A program made the translations under genes and the position numbers. Below the pieces are notes generated by a model. It searched no databases, was not told the DNA's origin, and saw only the letters and a list, made by a program, of their open reading frames with translations. A stretch of 53,964 bases of DNA from a bacterium. GTDB taxonomy: Bacteria > SZUA-79 > Acidulodesulfobacterales > Acidulodesulfobacteraceae. The stretch spans positions 1-53,964 of the forward strand of contig JAJYJI010000009.1 of NCBI GenBank assembly GCA_021789605.1, read 5' to 3'. Below are positions 35,285 to 44,692 of the stretch, piece after piece. Each line of letters begins with the position of its first letter. Positions within the stretch are counted from its first letter, which is position 1.

Positions 35285-36877
35285 ATGAAAATAAATAAAG
35301 AAACCAAAGTAGGCATTTTTACTGTAATAGTCTTGCTTATACTCGCCTATTTTTCCGTAAAGGTCGGAAGAATACGCATATTTAAGGAGCCGACTTATAC
35401 CATATCGGCCTATTTTAAATCGGCGAGCGGCATAGGCAACGGAACCGGGGTAACCATGGCCGGCATAAAGATAGGAACCGTAGAGAAAATTAGTCTGGAA
35501 AACGGTCTGGCGAGGGTTTATATGGCCATAAAATCCAAATATAAGGTTTATCCCCAATATGTTGCGTCTATCAGATCGCTTAGCTTGCTTGGAGAAAGCT
35601 ATATATCTATTTCTCCGGTCGGCGGAAAGGAGGCCGGCGCCAATAAGCCTTTAAATAACCCTTTAAATAACGAGGTCGTTAAAAGCGAGGTATCGCCTCA
35701 GAGCATGTCCGCGCTTATAATGAAATTCTCAAAAACTGCGAGCGACCTGGAAAAAGTTTCAAAATCGCTAAAAAATTCTATAGGCACTAAGACGGGAGAA
35801 GAAAATATAAAGGCTATACTTCAAAATATAGCGGCGCTTTCGATAAATTTGAACAGGCTTGTGTATGAAAACCAGGAAAACGTTAACGTAATTATGTCCA
35901 ATTTTGCTTCTATATCTAAAAACATTAACGGTCTGACCGTGCAAAACGACAGGGCAATCACAAGGACTATACATAATTTCGATTCCATATCGTACAACCT
36001 TAAAACAGAGCTTCCGGCAATTACGGAAAATATAAAAGGACTTTCAGCCAATTTAAATTATATAGTGGCTAAAAATAGAGAAAATATAAACAGCAGCCTT
36101 AAAAATATAAACTCGGATACAAAAAAATTAAAACTTACCCTTAACGAATTATACGGTATTTCGTCAAAAATAAATAACGGCCAGGGAACGGTCGGCAAGC
36201 TCGTGAACAGTAATTCCGTGTACGACAACCTTAACGGTTCGCTTAAAGGCATTAATAATTTGGTAGGCGGATACGGCAGGTTTAAGGTTAAGGTTAATAT
36301 GAATTCGCAGTATCTCGTCAGGAACAAGGGTTCCATATCGCAGGTTAACCTTAAATTGCAGCCTTCTCCGGGCCATTATTACGAACTTGGGGTGGCATCG
36401 GTGCCTATGGGTTACGGAAATACATATGGAGAAACCCAGACTACTACATATACGACCAATAATCCGCCTTCGGGGCAGTTTTATCCGTCGAACGTAACGA
36501 CGAACACTACCCAATATTCCTATTCCAACAGCATAAAATTTAACGCCTTAATAGCTAAAAATTTTTACAATTTTACCCTTCTTGCGGGTTTATTATATTC
36601 TACCGGCGCGGTAGGGGTAAATTACTACGTACCCCATACAGGCAAAAACGTTAAACTTTATGCAAGGGCATTTGGATTCAATGCCGACAATAACGGCGTC
36701 AGCGAGAATATCAACGCTGGCATCGCGTATTCGTTTTACAAGCATATATTTTTAGATGCCGGATACGACGACATATTCGATAACGGCGGCAGGTCCGTTT
36801 ATTTCGGGGGTGGGGTTAAATTTACGGACGAAGACCTCAAATATCTTATAGTCGGCGGGAAAATGCCTACGCCGTAA
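35285..36877 (+). CDS. mlaD: MlaD-type MCE protein with long C-terminal extension
   Basis: This is a 530-residue protein; E. coli MlaD is about 180. A single N-terminal membrane helix (about 9-27) and one MCE domain (about 37-112, with 'GIGNGTGVTMAGIKIGTVEKI' read in parts) bind lipid. Residues about 140-330 are a long helical region with Asn-rich repeats ('ENINSSLKNINSDTKKLK'). The final about 190 residues are Tyr/Asn/Gly-rich with alternating strands, like an outer-membrane barrel or cap. This architecture could bridge the periplasm without MlaC; a barrel-fused MlaD of this kind is described in the diderm Firmicute Veillonella. Co-transcribed with mlaE and mlaF. Confidence 0.85.
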   Translation: MKINKETKVGIFTVIVLLILAYFSVKVGRIRIFKEPTYTISAYFKSASGIGNGTGVTMAGIKIGTVEKISLENGLARVYMAIKSKYKVYPQYVASIRSLSLLGESYISISPVGGKEAGANKPLNNPLNNEVVKSEVSPQSMSALIMKFSKTASDLEKVSKSLKNSIGTKTGEENIKAILQNIAALSINLNRLVYENQENVNVIMSNFASISKNINGLTVQNDRAITRTIHNFDSISYNLKTELPAITENIKGLSANLNYIVAKNRENINSSLKNINSDTKKLKLTLNELYGISSKINNGQGTVGKLVNSNSVYDNLNGSLKGINNLVGGYGRFKVKVNMNSQYLVRNKGSISQVNLKLQPSPGHYYELGVASVPMGYGNTYGETQTTTYTTNNPPSGQFYPSNVTTNTTQYSYSNSIKFNALIAKNFYNFTLLAGLLYSTGAVGVNYYVPHTGKNVKLYARAFGFNADNNGVSENINAGIAYSFYKHIFLDAGYDDIFDNGGRSVYFGGGVKFTDEDLKYLIVGGKMPTP

Positions 36878-36897
36878 CCGGATAAATTAAAATAAAG

Positions 36898-37956
36898 ATG
36901 ACCGCCAAAAAATACAAGCTTACCAGTTTGACAAGCGCTCACGGCTGAGGATGCAAGATAGGTCCGGAGGACCTTTCTAATATTCTTGAAAAACTGCCCG
37001 TGCCCGTTAACGAAAATGTTTTAGTTGGGTTCGGATATAAAGACGATGCCGGGGTATATAAAATCGACGATGATACCTGTATTATCCAAACGGTGGATTT
37101 TTTTACCCCTGTGGTGGACGACCCCTACGCCTTCGGTCAGATTGCGGCCGCTAACGCCCTTTCCGATATATACGCCATGGGAGGGAAACCATTAACGGCT
37201 TTAAATATCGCATGTTTCCCAATAAACGACATAGAAAAAGAGGTTTTTAACCTCATACTCCTCGGCGGGCTCGACAAGATAAAAGAGTCCGGAGCCGTGC
37301 TTTTGGGAGGCCATTCCATAGACGACAAAGAGATAAAGTACGGATTAAGCGTTACCGGCTTATGCGGCATAAAGGAAATTTATTCTAACGCGGGCGCAAA
37401 ATCCGGAGATGTTTTATATTTGACTAAAAAACTGGGAACCGGATTTGCCGTCAGCGCGATATGTACGGATTTTTTAGATAAAAACACTTTGGACGAGGCT
37501 TCATCCTCTATGTCTAAACTGAATAAACATTCTTCGGAATTAGCCGTTTCTTTTAAACTGCCGAACGCTATAACAGACGTTACGGGATTCGGCCTCATAG
37601 GCCACTTAAGCGAGATGATGATTGCAAGCGGCGCCGCTTGCGAAATAAATTTAACTTCCCTGCCCGTTATAAACGGCACCTTAGATTTGATAAAAAAAGG
37701 CATTAATCCGGCGGGAACAAAACGCAACAGGAAATATTTCGCAAAATTTACGCATATCGATAACGATAACTCCGACGAAAATTTATTATGGGTTGCTTTC
37801 GGGGCGGAAACGTCCGGGGGATTAATATTTTCTGTGCCCGAAACCAAAACGGGCTATGCGGAAGACATTTTCAAGAATAAAGGAGAGCCGCTTTACAGAA
37901 TAGGCAGGGTATTAGGTAAAAAGGCAGATAGCGATATTTGCATAAATATAGCATAA
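36898..37956 (+). CDS. selD: Selenophosphate synthetase, selenocysteine-containing
   Basis: This is a 352-residue SelD with a UGA-encoded selenocysteine. The frame starts at ATG 36898, and the TGA at 36946-36948 (residue 17) lies in 'AHG-U-GCKIGP', exactly where E. coli SelD has its essential Cys17 in 'AGCGCKI'. A conventional ORF search would begin at GTG 37000 and lose the active site. Later motifs include 'DDAGVYKI', 'AMGGKPLTAL' and 'GGHSIDD'. It makes selenophosphate from selenide and ATP. It lies 20 bp after mlaD and 9 bp before the ASKHA gene. A SECIS-like hairpin follows the UGA. Confidence 0.95.
36946..36974 (+). promoter_or_regulatory. UGA codon and bacterial SECIS hairpin of selD
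   Basis: After the UGA (36946-36948) there are 11 nt, then a perfect 6-bp stem AGGTCC (36960-36965)/GGACCT (36969-36974) with a GGA loop. Bacterial SECIS elements place a small hairpin just downstream of the UGA at about this distance, where SelB binds. Position and symmetry are clear; SelB recognition is inferred. Confidence 0.75.
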
Positions 37957-37965
37957 ACGTAAATT

Positions 37966-39216
37966 ATGGATTATTCGCTCGGAATAGATTTGGGCACTAC
38001 TACCGTCGCCTCTATAATAACGGATAGCGAACGGAATGCTTATCCCGTAAAGAGCATCCTTAATTTTCAATATCCCGAATTCGGTTTAGACTCCGTTAAA
38101 CGGATTCAGAACGGTTTAGATGAAAATTCGGTTAAAAATTTACAGCAAAGAGCCGTTTCTACTCTTAACGCTTTAATTGAAGCAAATAAAAAAGAATTGG
38201 GATTTAATTGCTCAGATATAAAAGAGGTGGCAATAGCGGGCAATACCGTTATGGAGATGGCTTTGTGCGGTTATCCTTTAGCTTCTCTTTCCAAACCCCC
38301 TTACAGGCCTTTATCCGAATTTTCCTTTCCCGATAATACCGATTATTTGGAGGATTTTTGCCTTAAAAATAAAAAATTATTTATTTTTCCCGTTTTAGAC
38401 GGATTTGTCGGCGGAGATACCGTCGCTTCGATTTATTATTTTGACTTGATAAGAAGAGATAAGCCGGCTTTTATAGCAGATTTCGGAACAAACGTAGAAA
38501 TAGCCGTAGGCTGCAGGAATAAAATATATACGACCTCGGCTCCCGCAGGTCCGGCATTTGAGGGCGGAAATATAAAATACGGAATGACCGCTTCGGCCGG
38601 AGCTATTTACGATGTCGCGTTAGAAGACGGCCTGTTCAGGTTAAGAACCATAAGCGGGTCCGCGCCTTCCGGAATCTGCGGAAGCGGGATAATGAGCCTT
38701 GTTTACGAACTTTTAAAAAACGGCGTAATCGATAAAAACGGAAGGATTATGCCCCCGGAACAGATTGAATCCGAAAGTTTTTCTGCCGTAAAAAAGGGGA
38801 ACAGGGAAAACGAGGTTCTAATTTATATAGACGGAAAAAACAGCATAAAGTTCTTTCAGGATGACGTAAGGCAGTTTCAGTTTGCTAAATCGGCGGTTAA
38901 ATCCGCATCGGAAATACTCCTTGATAAATTTAAAATCTCGGATTACGAAGATTTCGACGTCTATATTTCGGGAACTTTCGGCAGCAGTATAAAACCTTAT
39001 ATAATAGATTTTATAGATATTTTTCCTTTTAAAGGCAAAAATATCCGCTTTATAGACGGGTCGGTTATTCTAGGCTGCAAAAAATATATAACCTCCGAAT
39101 CTTTTCAGAGAAAAAGCGATATAAATCAAATAATAAAAATATCAAAAAATTTTCCCCTTTCAGGCAGCCGGCTTTTCGAAAAACATTTTATAAAGAACGT
39201 ATCTTTTCAGCCCTAA
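37966..39216 (+). CDS. ASKHA-domain corrinoid-activation (RACE-type) protein
   Basis: This is a 416-residue protein with the DUF4445/ASKHA fold of reductive activators of corrinoid enzymes. Phosphate and adenosine motifs read 'GIDLGTTTVAS', 'IADFGTNVEIAVG', 'PAFEGGNIKYGM' and 'SGTFGSSIKPY'. The usual N-terminal 2Fe-2S ferredoxin domain of RACE proteins is missing, so electrons must come from another protein. Such proteins use ATP to push electrons onto Co(II) corrinoids. With MetH here lacking its own reactivation domain, MetH is the obvious candidate substrate. Its 3' end overlaps rlmN by 29 bp on the opposite strand. Confidence 0.82.
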   Translation: MDYSLGIDLGTTTVASIITDSERNAYPVKSILNFQYPEFGLDSVKRIQNGLDENSVKNLQQRAVSTLNALIEANKKELGFNCSDIKEVAIAGNTVMEMALCGYPLASLSKPPYRPLSEFSFPDNTDYLEDFCLKNKKLFIFPVLDGFVGGDTVASIYYFDLIRRDKPAFIADFGTNVEIAVGCRNKIYTTSAPAGPAFEGGNIKYGMTASAGAIYDVALEDGLFRLRTISGSAPSGICGSGIMSLVYELLKNGVIDKNGRIMPPEQIESESFSAVKKGNRENEVLIYIDGKNSIKFFQDDVRQFQFAKSAVKSASEILLDKFKISDYEDFDVYISGTFGSSIKPYIIDFIDIFPFKGKNIRFIDGSVILGCKKYITSESFQRKSDINQIIKISKNFPLSGSRLFEKHFIKNVSFQP

Positions 39217-40240
39217 GCTGGCCGCATCCCCCGTTTATAGACTGCGCCTTGGAAAATCTTACCGTTACGATAAATCCAGCCTTGATTAATTTTGATTTAA
39301 AATTATCCAAGACATTATCGCCCGGCCTTTCAAAATTTCTTAAATAAACAGAATTTTTTTCTTTATTAAGAGGTATTAAATTAAATTTTACTTTGGCGGG
39401 AGAAAACATGCGAACTAATTTTTTTGCGCTTTCCACGCTATCGTTCAGGCCTTTTATTAAAACATATTCAATAGTTATTTTATTATGCCCCGCCGGTATT
39501 CTTTTATTTATAAAGGCGGTTATATCTTCTATCGGAAATTTTTTATTGACCGGCATAATCGCGCTTCTCGTCACGTTATCTGCCGCATTCAAAGATATCG
39601 CAATTTTATATTTATATTTTTCGATTCCGGCCAGCCCGTTCAGTAATCCGCAAGTGGAAACCGTTATTTTTCTGGGCGCCACTGAAAGAAAATTAGCGTT
39701 TGAAATGATATCCAATGATTTTTCGACTTCTAAGACGTTGTCTAACGGTTCGCCCATCCCCATAAAGACGATATTCGTAATCTTATCTTTTATATCGTTT
39801 TCTACGATAAGCACCTGCGATATTATTTCGCCGGAAGTCAGATTTCTGATAAAACCGAGGCCTGAGGTTTCGCAGTAGACGCAGCCCATTTTGCATCCGA
39901 TTTGAGACGAAACGCAGAGGGTTTTTCTGTTTTTATAACTTATCAATACGGATTCGATAATTTCTTCGTCGGCTAATTTTATAAGATATTTTTTAGAATC
40001 GCCTCCTGAATCCCATTCTTTGTGGATATTTATTATCTTTGAAAGTTCGGAATGAAAATTGGAATCAAGTTTTTCCCGGAGGGATTTTGAAATGTTGGAC
40101 ATTTTTGAAAAATCCGATATTTTTTCGGAATAAATCCATCGCATAACCTGTTCCGCCCCAAATTTTTTAAATCCGTTTGCTACGCAGAATTCTTCTAGTT
40201 CTTTTTGGGATTTATTTAATATCCACTCTTTTGCGGCCAT
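39188..40240 (-). CDS. rlmN: 23S rRNA/tRNA adenine-C2 methyltransferase RlmN
   Basis: This is a 350-residue radical SAM methylase. The radical-SAM motif CKMGCVYC gives C116, C120, C123. The methylatable cysteine is at about C339 in 'NGGCGQLRAE'. 'GMGEPLDN' and 'RKITVSTCG' are standard. It methylates A2503 of 23S rRNA and A37 of some tRNAs. It converges with the ASKHA gene, overlapping by 29 bp, so simultaneous transcription could interfere. Confidence 0.95.
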   Translation of the reverse strand: MAAKEWILNKSQKELEEFCVANGFKKFGAEQVMRWIYSEKISDFSKMSNISKSLREKLDSNFHSELSKIINIHKEWDSGGDSKKYLIKLADEEIIESVLISYKNRKTLCVSSQIGCKMGCVYCETSGLGFIRNLTSGEIISQVLIVENDIKDKITNIVFMGMGEPLDNVLEVEKSLDIISNANFLSVAPRKITVSTCGLLNGLAGIEKYKYKIAISLNAADNVTRSAIMPVNKKFPIEDITAFINKRIPAGHNKITIEYVLIKGLNDSVESAKKLVRMFSPAKVKFNLIPLNKEKNSVYLRNFERPGDNVLDNFKSKLIKAGFIVTVRFSKAQSINGGCGQLRAEKIRSL

Positions 40241-40390
40241 GTCTTAATTATTATTTTTTTTTGCGGCAAACTTGTTTTTAAAGATAAAATATGATAAATT
40301 TTATTATAAAGCATTTATGCCGTTTTTAATAATTATTATAACATTTATACGCGTTTAATTAAAATTATAAAAAATTAAAATAAACCATAG

Positions 40391-41068
40391 ATGAACGTGC
40401 CCGTTTCGCAAAAAAGCCCAAACAAAGGCCATGAAATTTACGAAGAAAGTTTGCATATAATAGAATCCCTTTTAAAAGGAAATTGCCGTTTCAGCGCAAA
40501 TTATTCCGAAGCGGAAAAAGCTGTCGTGAGGCGCGTAATTCATGCCACAAGCGATATAAATTATGCCGAGACGGTTTTTTTTACCAATAATTCTGCCGAA
40601 AAAAGCATAAGCCTTATCAACGAAAAGATTTCTAAGCGGGAACCTTTGAAAATCGTATGCGACTCCGAAATGACGAAAGCAGGAATAAGCAGGAATACCA
40701 ACGGGAATATAATTTTAGACATAGATTGCCGCATAGGTTTTGGCTATAAACCCGCAGATGCCGAAACCACCGTATCGGCTTTTTCCATTAGAGCGGCAAT
40801 TAGCGAGTCTTTGCCGGATATAATTATCGTAGGCAACGCTCCTACCGCGCTTGAGGAATCTATGAAGCTGTGCCGCCGTCTTTATGAATCCATTAATTAT
40901 AAGCCGATTTTGATTATAGGCATGCCGGTAGGTTTTGTCGGCGCGGCAGAATCTAAAATGCGCCTCTATAACGACGAATTTTTTAACGCCATAGGAAATT
41001 TTGGAAATTTTGGAGGAAGCGCGCCGGCCGCATCGGCAATGAATGCTTTATTGCGCGAAAGTTTATGA
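40391..41068 (+). CDS. cbiC: Precorrin-8X methylmutase
   Basis: This is a 225-residue CbiC/CobH-family protein, with 'RVIHATSDINYAETVFF', 'IVGNAPTALEE' and 'IIGMPVGFVGAAESK' as signatures. It moves a methyl group to form the hydrogenobyrinate/cobyrinate skeleton in cobalamin synthesis. No other cobalamin gene adjoins it; its stop overlaps the next start by 4 bp. The 150-bp upstream gap has no cobalamin riboswitch core that I can see. Confidence 0.92.
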   Translation: MNVPVSQKSPNKGHEIYEESLHIIESLLKGNCRFSANYSEAEKAVVRRVIHATSDINYAETVFFTNNSAEKSISLINEKISKREPLKIVCDSEMTKAGISRNTNGNIILDIDCRIGFGYKPADAETTVSAFSIRAAISESLPDIIIVGNAPTALEESMKLCRRLYESINYKPILIIGMPVGFVGAAESKMRLYNDEFFNAIGNFGNFGGSAPAASAMNALLRESL

Positions 41069-41661
41069 GGACAAATAATTTTATTTTTTTACTGCCGGTT
41101 TTTATTGCCGTTTTTTCGACAAATCTTATATGCGCTAAAATCGTCTCGGCCGATATTTATATGCGTGTCGGCAGGAACGGAACGGTTTATTTCTCGAACG
41201 CCCCGGTTTCAAACGGTTACAGCCTTTATATGAGTACCGGGCAAAATAGCTATGGCGGTAACTTCGTTAACCGTCTCGGAAGAGTCGCATACAGAAGAAT
41301 AATTTTCAAGGCTTGCAAAAAGTATAATGTAAATCCCAAGCTGATAGAAGCCGTTATTAAAGTCGAATCCGGATTTAACATTAACGCCGTTTCGGACAAA
41401 GGAGCGGAAGGACTTATGCAGCTTATGCCCGAAACGCAAAGATTAGTCGACGTATCCGACCCGTTTAGTCCATACCAAAATATATACGGAGGTACGAAAT
41501 ATTTAAAAAGCCTTATCGACAAATATAACGGAAATTTGCCTTTGGCTCTCGCCGCTTATAACGCAGGAAGCAAGGCCGTCGCCAAGTACGGGGGGATACC
41601 GCCTTACAGCGAAACCCGCAATTATGTCGAAGAAGTAATGGATTATTACAGGGAAAAATGA
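41065..41661 (+). CDS. Periplasmic lytic transglycosylase (SLT family)
   Basis: This is a 198-residue exported protein. A signal peptide (about 1-30) precedes a short 'RVGRNGTVYFSNAP' segment like DUF4124. The goose-lysozyme-like SLT domain (about 80-195) follows, with catalytic Glu in 'VIKVESGFN', then 'GAEGLMQLMPET' and 'ALAAYNAG'. It cleaves peptidoglycan in the periplasm. The start overlaps the cbiC stop (ATGA) and its stop overlaps pgsA, so the three are translationally coupled. Confidence 0.92.
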   Translation: MRTNNFIFLLPVFIAVFSTNLICAKIVSADIYMRVGRNGTVYFSNAPVSNGYSLYMSTGQNSYGGNFVNRLGRVAYRRIIFKACKKYNVNPKLIEAVIKVESGFNINAVSDKGAEGLMQLMPETQRLVDVSDPFSPYQNIYGGTKYLKSLIDKYNGNLPLALAAYNAGSKAVAKYGGIPPYSETRNYVEEVMDYYREK

Positions 41662-42227
41662 TGCGAATGCAAAATAAAAAGCAGATATACAACATTCCTA
41701 ATATTTTAACCTTTTCAAGAATTTTAATTATTCCGGTAATATTTTTTTTATTATTTTTTAAAGAAGAAATCTACGGAATATATGCCGCTATTTTTTTTCT
41801 GGCGGCAATTTTAACGGATTTCATAGACGGCTATATAGCCAGAAAAAAAAAGTTGGTAACTAATCTGGGAATTTTTTTGGACCCTATCGCCGACAAACTC
41901 CTTGTCATAACTATACTGATAATGCTGATACCATTAAATAGAATTCCGGCATGGTTAGTCGCAATTATTATTTTCAGGGAAATTTTCATTATGGGATTAA
42001 GGGCGATTGCAAGCGAAAAAGGAATAGTAATTTCTGCCGGGAAAGAAGGCAAATGGAAAACCGCGCTTCAAATGTTCGGGATATTTTGCCTGCTCGTCTA
42101 TTATAGGCATTTTTATATAAACTTTGGAATAGTAGGTTTCTATCTTATTGTTGCGAGCATTATATTTTCGCTGATTTCTTCTTATAAATATTTAAAAAGC
42201 GTTTCCGGAATATTAACGGGAAACTGA
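41658..42227 (+). CDS. pgsA: Phosphatidylglycerophosphate synthase
   Basis: This is a 189-residue CDP-alcohol phosphotransferase with about five membrane segments. The catalytic motif reads DFIDGYIARKKKLVTNLG followed by 'IFLDPIADKLL', fitting D-x2-DG-x2-AR-x8-G-x3-D-x3-D. It makes phosphatidylglycerol phosphate from CDP-diacylglycerol and glycerol-3-phosphate. Last of the cbiC-SLT-pgsA trio. Its 3' end overlaps the opposing GGDEF gene by 15 bp. Confidence 0.95.
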   Translation: MMRMQNKKQIYNIPNILTFSRILIIPVIFFLLFFKEEIYGIYAAIFFLAAILTDFIDGYIARKKKLVTNLGIFLDPIADKLLVITILIMLIPLNRIPAWLVAIIIFREIFIMGLRAIASEKGIVISAGKEGKWKTALQMFGIFCLLVYYRHFYINFGIVGFYLIVASIIFSLISSYKYLKSVSGILTGN

Positions 42228-43100
42228 TTTTTTTTTCTTCAAATCCTCTTTCGCTTCTTCTATCATCGAGTTATAATTTTTGTAATGTTTTTTTACGTTA
42301 AATTCGGAAATTCCGAAATTTAAAACGGGTTTTATATTATCGCTAAATTTTAATACCTCTGAAAGCCCCCCTTTCATTTTATTGAATTTGTTGCAGGCGT
42401 TTTCATAATTGGTATGGGGCAGAATACATATAAAATCGTTAAATTCTATTCTAAAAATAATATCCGATTTTCTCAGGTTTTGTTTAAAATACGTGCCGAT
42501 AGTTTTAAGAGCCTGATTAAGATGTTCGTTCCCCAGAGACTGTCCTAAAAAGCGTAAATTGTCAAAGAAAAATACCGATAAAGATAACGGGAAACTGTAC
42601 CTTGAAGCCCTTTCCGTTTCTTTCGACAGGATATAATCGAACTGGTTTTTTAGAAGCATCTCGGTCATTTCGTCAAAAGTCCTGTCGTTCATGCTGGTTT
42701 CGCTTTTTTCGATAAAATCGACCAAAGACGTCAAATCGTTATAAATAAACAGGGTTCCGTAAAAAAGTCCGAATTTGTTCAAAAGGGTTATGCTTTCCAC
42801 CTGGAAAAATTTTTTTTCGAGATTGCCGTTCTCGTTTCTAAATTCAATTTTTTTGTCCACCGTCGCAATGCCCATTTTATTTATTTGGAGTACTTCTTCC
42901 GGCAGTTTTTCGTCGTACGAAACAAAAATTGAACCTTTAGATAAAACTGAAAGCATTTTTGCCTGTTTGTTCATGTAAAGAGTATCCCCTTTAATTCCTT
43001 TAATAGCGATAGGCAGGCTGGAGGCTCCAAACGATTTGTCTAAATCTAATTCTAAAGAAAGTTCCGATTTAACAGGCGAAGCCTGATTCAAAATATCCAT
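42213..43100 (-). CDS. PAS-like plus degenerate GGDEF domain protein
   Basis: This is a 295-residue soluble protein. An N-terminal PAS-like region (about 25-130) is followed by a GGDEF-fold domain (about 140-290). The catalytic signature expected as 'GGDEF' reads 'EFNDF' in 'FRIEFNDFICILP', so metal and GTP binding are probably lost. It is thus unlikely to make cyclic di-GMP and may bind nucleotide or protein instead. There are no membrane segments. It stands alone, convergent to pgsA. Confidence 0.75.
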   Translation of the reverse strand: MDILNQASPVKSELSLELDLDKSFGASSLPIAIKGIKGDTLYMNKQAKMLSVLSKGSIFVSYDEKLPEEVLQINKMGIATVDKKIEFRNENGNLEKKFFQVESITLLNKFGLFYGTLFIYNDLTSLVDFIEKSETSMNDRTFDEMTEMLLKNQFDYILSKETERASRYSFPLSLSVFFFDNLRFLGQSLGNEHLNQALKTIGTYFKQNLRKSDIIFRIEFNDFICILPHTNYENACNKFNKMKGGLSEVLKFSDNIKPVLNFGISEFNVKKHYKNYNSMIEEAKEDLKKKKSVSR

Positions 43101-43268
43101 AAACTCAAATACCTCATTTTAAAATTGAATTTTTTTTTAATATATTTTATACTATTTATTAAGATATTTATATTGCATTAATAAAGAAAAAGCCGTTATT
43201 ATAATGTTATTATAATCGGTTAATTTTAAAATATCATAAAATATATTATACAATATTAAAACATAAAT

Positions 43269-44594
43269 ATGAATAAAGAATATGCCATTTTTTGGGGATG
43301 CACCATACAGGCTAAGTTTCCTTTTATGGAAAAAGCGACAAGACTGGCTCTCGATAAGTTAAACGTAAAATACAAAGACATAAATTCTTTTACATGCTGT
43401 CCCGAAAAATCTTTAGTTAATAATATAGACGAAAAGCTTTTCGATTTAACCGGAGCCAGAAATATCGCGCTTGCCGAAAAAGAAGAAGTCGATATAATGT
43501 CTGTCTGCACGGGATGTTATTCAAACCTTAAGCAGGTCAGGGCAAAGATTGCTTCCAATCTTCCTTATCAAAAGAAAATAAACGAATCTTTGGAAAAAGT
43601 TAATCTCGAATTTTCCGGCAGGTCGTCGGTTTATCATTTTATAGAATATCTTCACGATGAAATAGGATTGGACAAAATAAGGGCAAACGTAAAATATCCT
43701 CTGAGGGGTTTAAATATCGCAATCCACTATGGATGCCATTTAGTCAGGCCTTCGCATGCCATTAACTTCGATTCCCCTTTCGAACCGCGAAAATACGATA
43801 ATATCCTTAAAGCGCTGGGCGCTAACGTAATAAACTATAAAAATAAAATGACGTGTTGCGGACAGGCTCTTGACCGGGTTGACGAACACGATAAATCCTT
43901 GGTTATGGCAAGAATAAAATTAGATTCTATAAACGAGAGCAATGCCGATGCCGTTTCTACGGTTTGCCCTTCATGTTTTACGCAGTTCGATACAAACCAG
44001 TATATGCTTTTAAAAGAAGGCTTAAACCGCCAGGTTCCCGTTATAACTTTAGAAGAGCTTATGTGCCTGGCTTTCGGCATTGAAGGAACGGAAGAGCTTA
44101 TATTGCAGCACAAAATTAAAGCGGAAAAATTTTTAGACAAGTTTAAAGGAATTAAGGCATTAACAGACTATTCCGTTATTTTCGACAGGGATTCCCTAGT
44201 CAGATGCTATGACTGCCGGGCATGTAAAAACGATTGCCCGATGAGCCTCTCTTTTGAGTCTTACGACCCTCCATCAGTTATAAAAATGATTTTAGATAAC
44301 GACGTAGAAAGGGCGATGTCGTCGAAAATTATATGGGAATGCCTCGAGTGCCATACTTGCGTCGAGTTATGCCCACAAAACTACAGCTGGGAAACCGTTC
44401 TCACCGCGCTTAAAAATCTGGCGATTAAAAACGGTCTTAGCCCTCAAAAAGTTAAAAAAGCGGAAGAGATTTTCTTTAAAACCTTAAAACTCGGCGAGCC
44501 GCAGGAAGGTATGAGAAAAAAATTAGGGCTTCCTCCCGTAAAAAAGGAATTAGATGCCGAATTTAAAAGAATTATAGACGAAAATATTTTATAG
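43269..44594 (+). CDS. HdrB-HdrC fusion iron-sulfur protein
   Basis: This is a 441-residue fusion. Two canonical CCG domains come first (C11, C43-C44, C80-x-x-C83; C156, C196-C197, C233-x-x-C236). Two [4Fe-4S] motifs follow (Cys 313, 316, 319, 323; Cys 358, 361, 364, 368). The order HdrB then HdrC is the reverse of HdrD/DsrK-type fusions. There is no HdrA partner here. A short AT-rich gap of 98 bp leads to a three-gene ferredoxin-type glutamate synthase, so a role as its electron donor or as a disulfide-linked electron carrier is plausible but unproven. Confidence 0.82.
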   Translation: MNKEYAIFWGCTIQAKFPFMEKATRLALDKLNVKYKDINSFTCCPEKSLVNNIDEKLFDLTGARNIALAEKEEVDIMSVCTGCYSNLKQVRAKIASNLPYQKKINESLEKVNLEFSGRSSVYHFIEYLHDEIGLDKIRANVKYPLRGLNIAIHYGCHLVRPSHAINFDSPFEPRKYDNILKALGANVINYKNKMTCCGQALDRVDEHDKSLVMARIKLDSINESNADAVSTVCPSCFTQFDTNQYMLLKEGLNRQVPVITLEELMCLAFGIEGTEELILQHKIKAEKFLDKFKGIKALTDYSVIFDRDSLVRCYDCRACKNDCPMSLSFESYDPPSVIKMILDNDVERAMSSKIIWECLECHTCVELCPQNYSWETVLTALKNLAIKNGLSPQKVKKAEEIFFKTLKLGEPQEGMRKKLGLPPVKKELDAEFKRIIDENIL

Positions 44595-44692
44595 GTTAAA
44601 TTTCGCTTGCAAAATATTGTTAAAAATATATATTTATGTTATATTCAAACTAACGATAACGCATAATTTTATAAAAAAAATAGAGGATTAAA

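Noticed and set aside
37000-37956. SelD starting at GTG 37000
   Set aside because: It omits the active-site segment; the frame continues upstream through UGA to ATG 36898.
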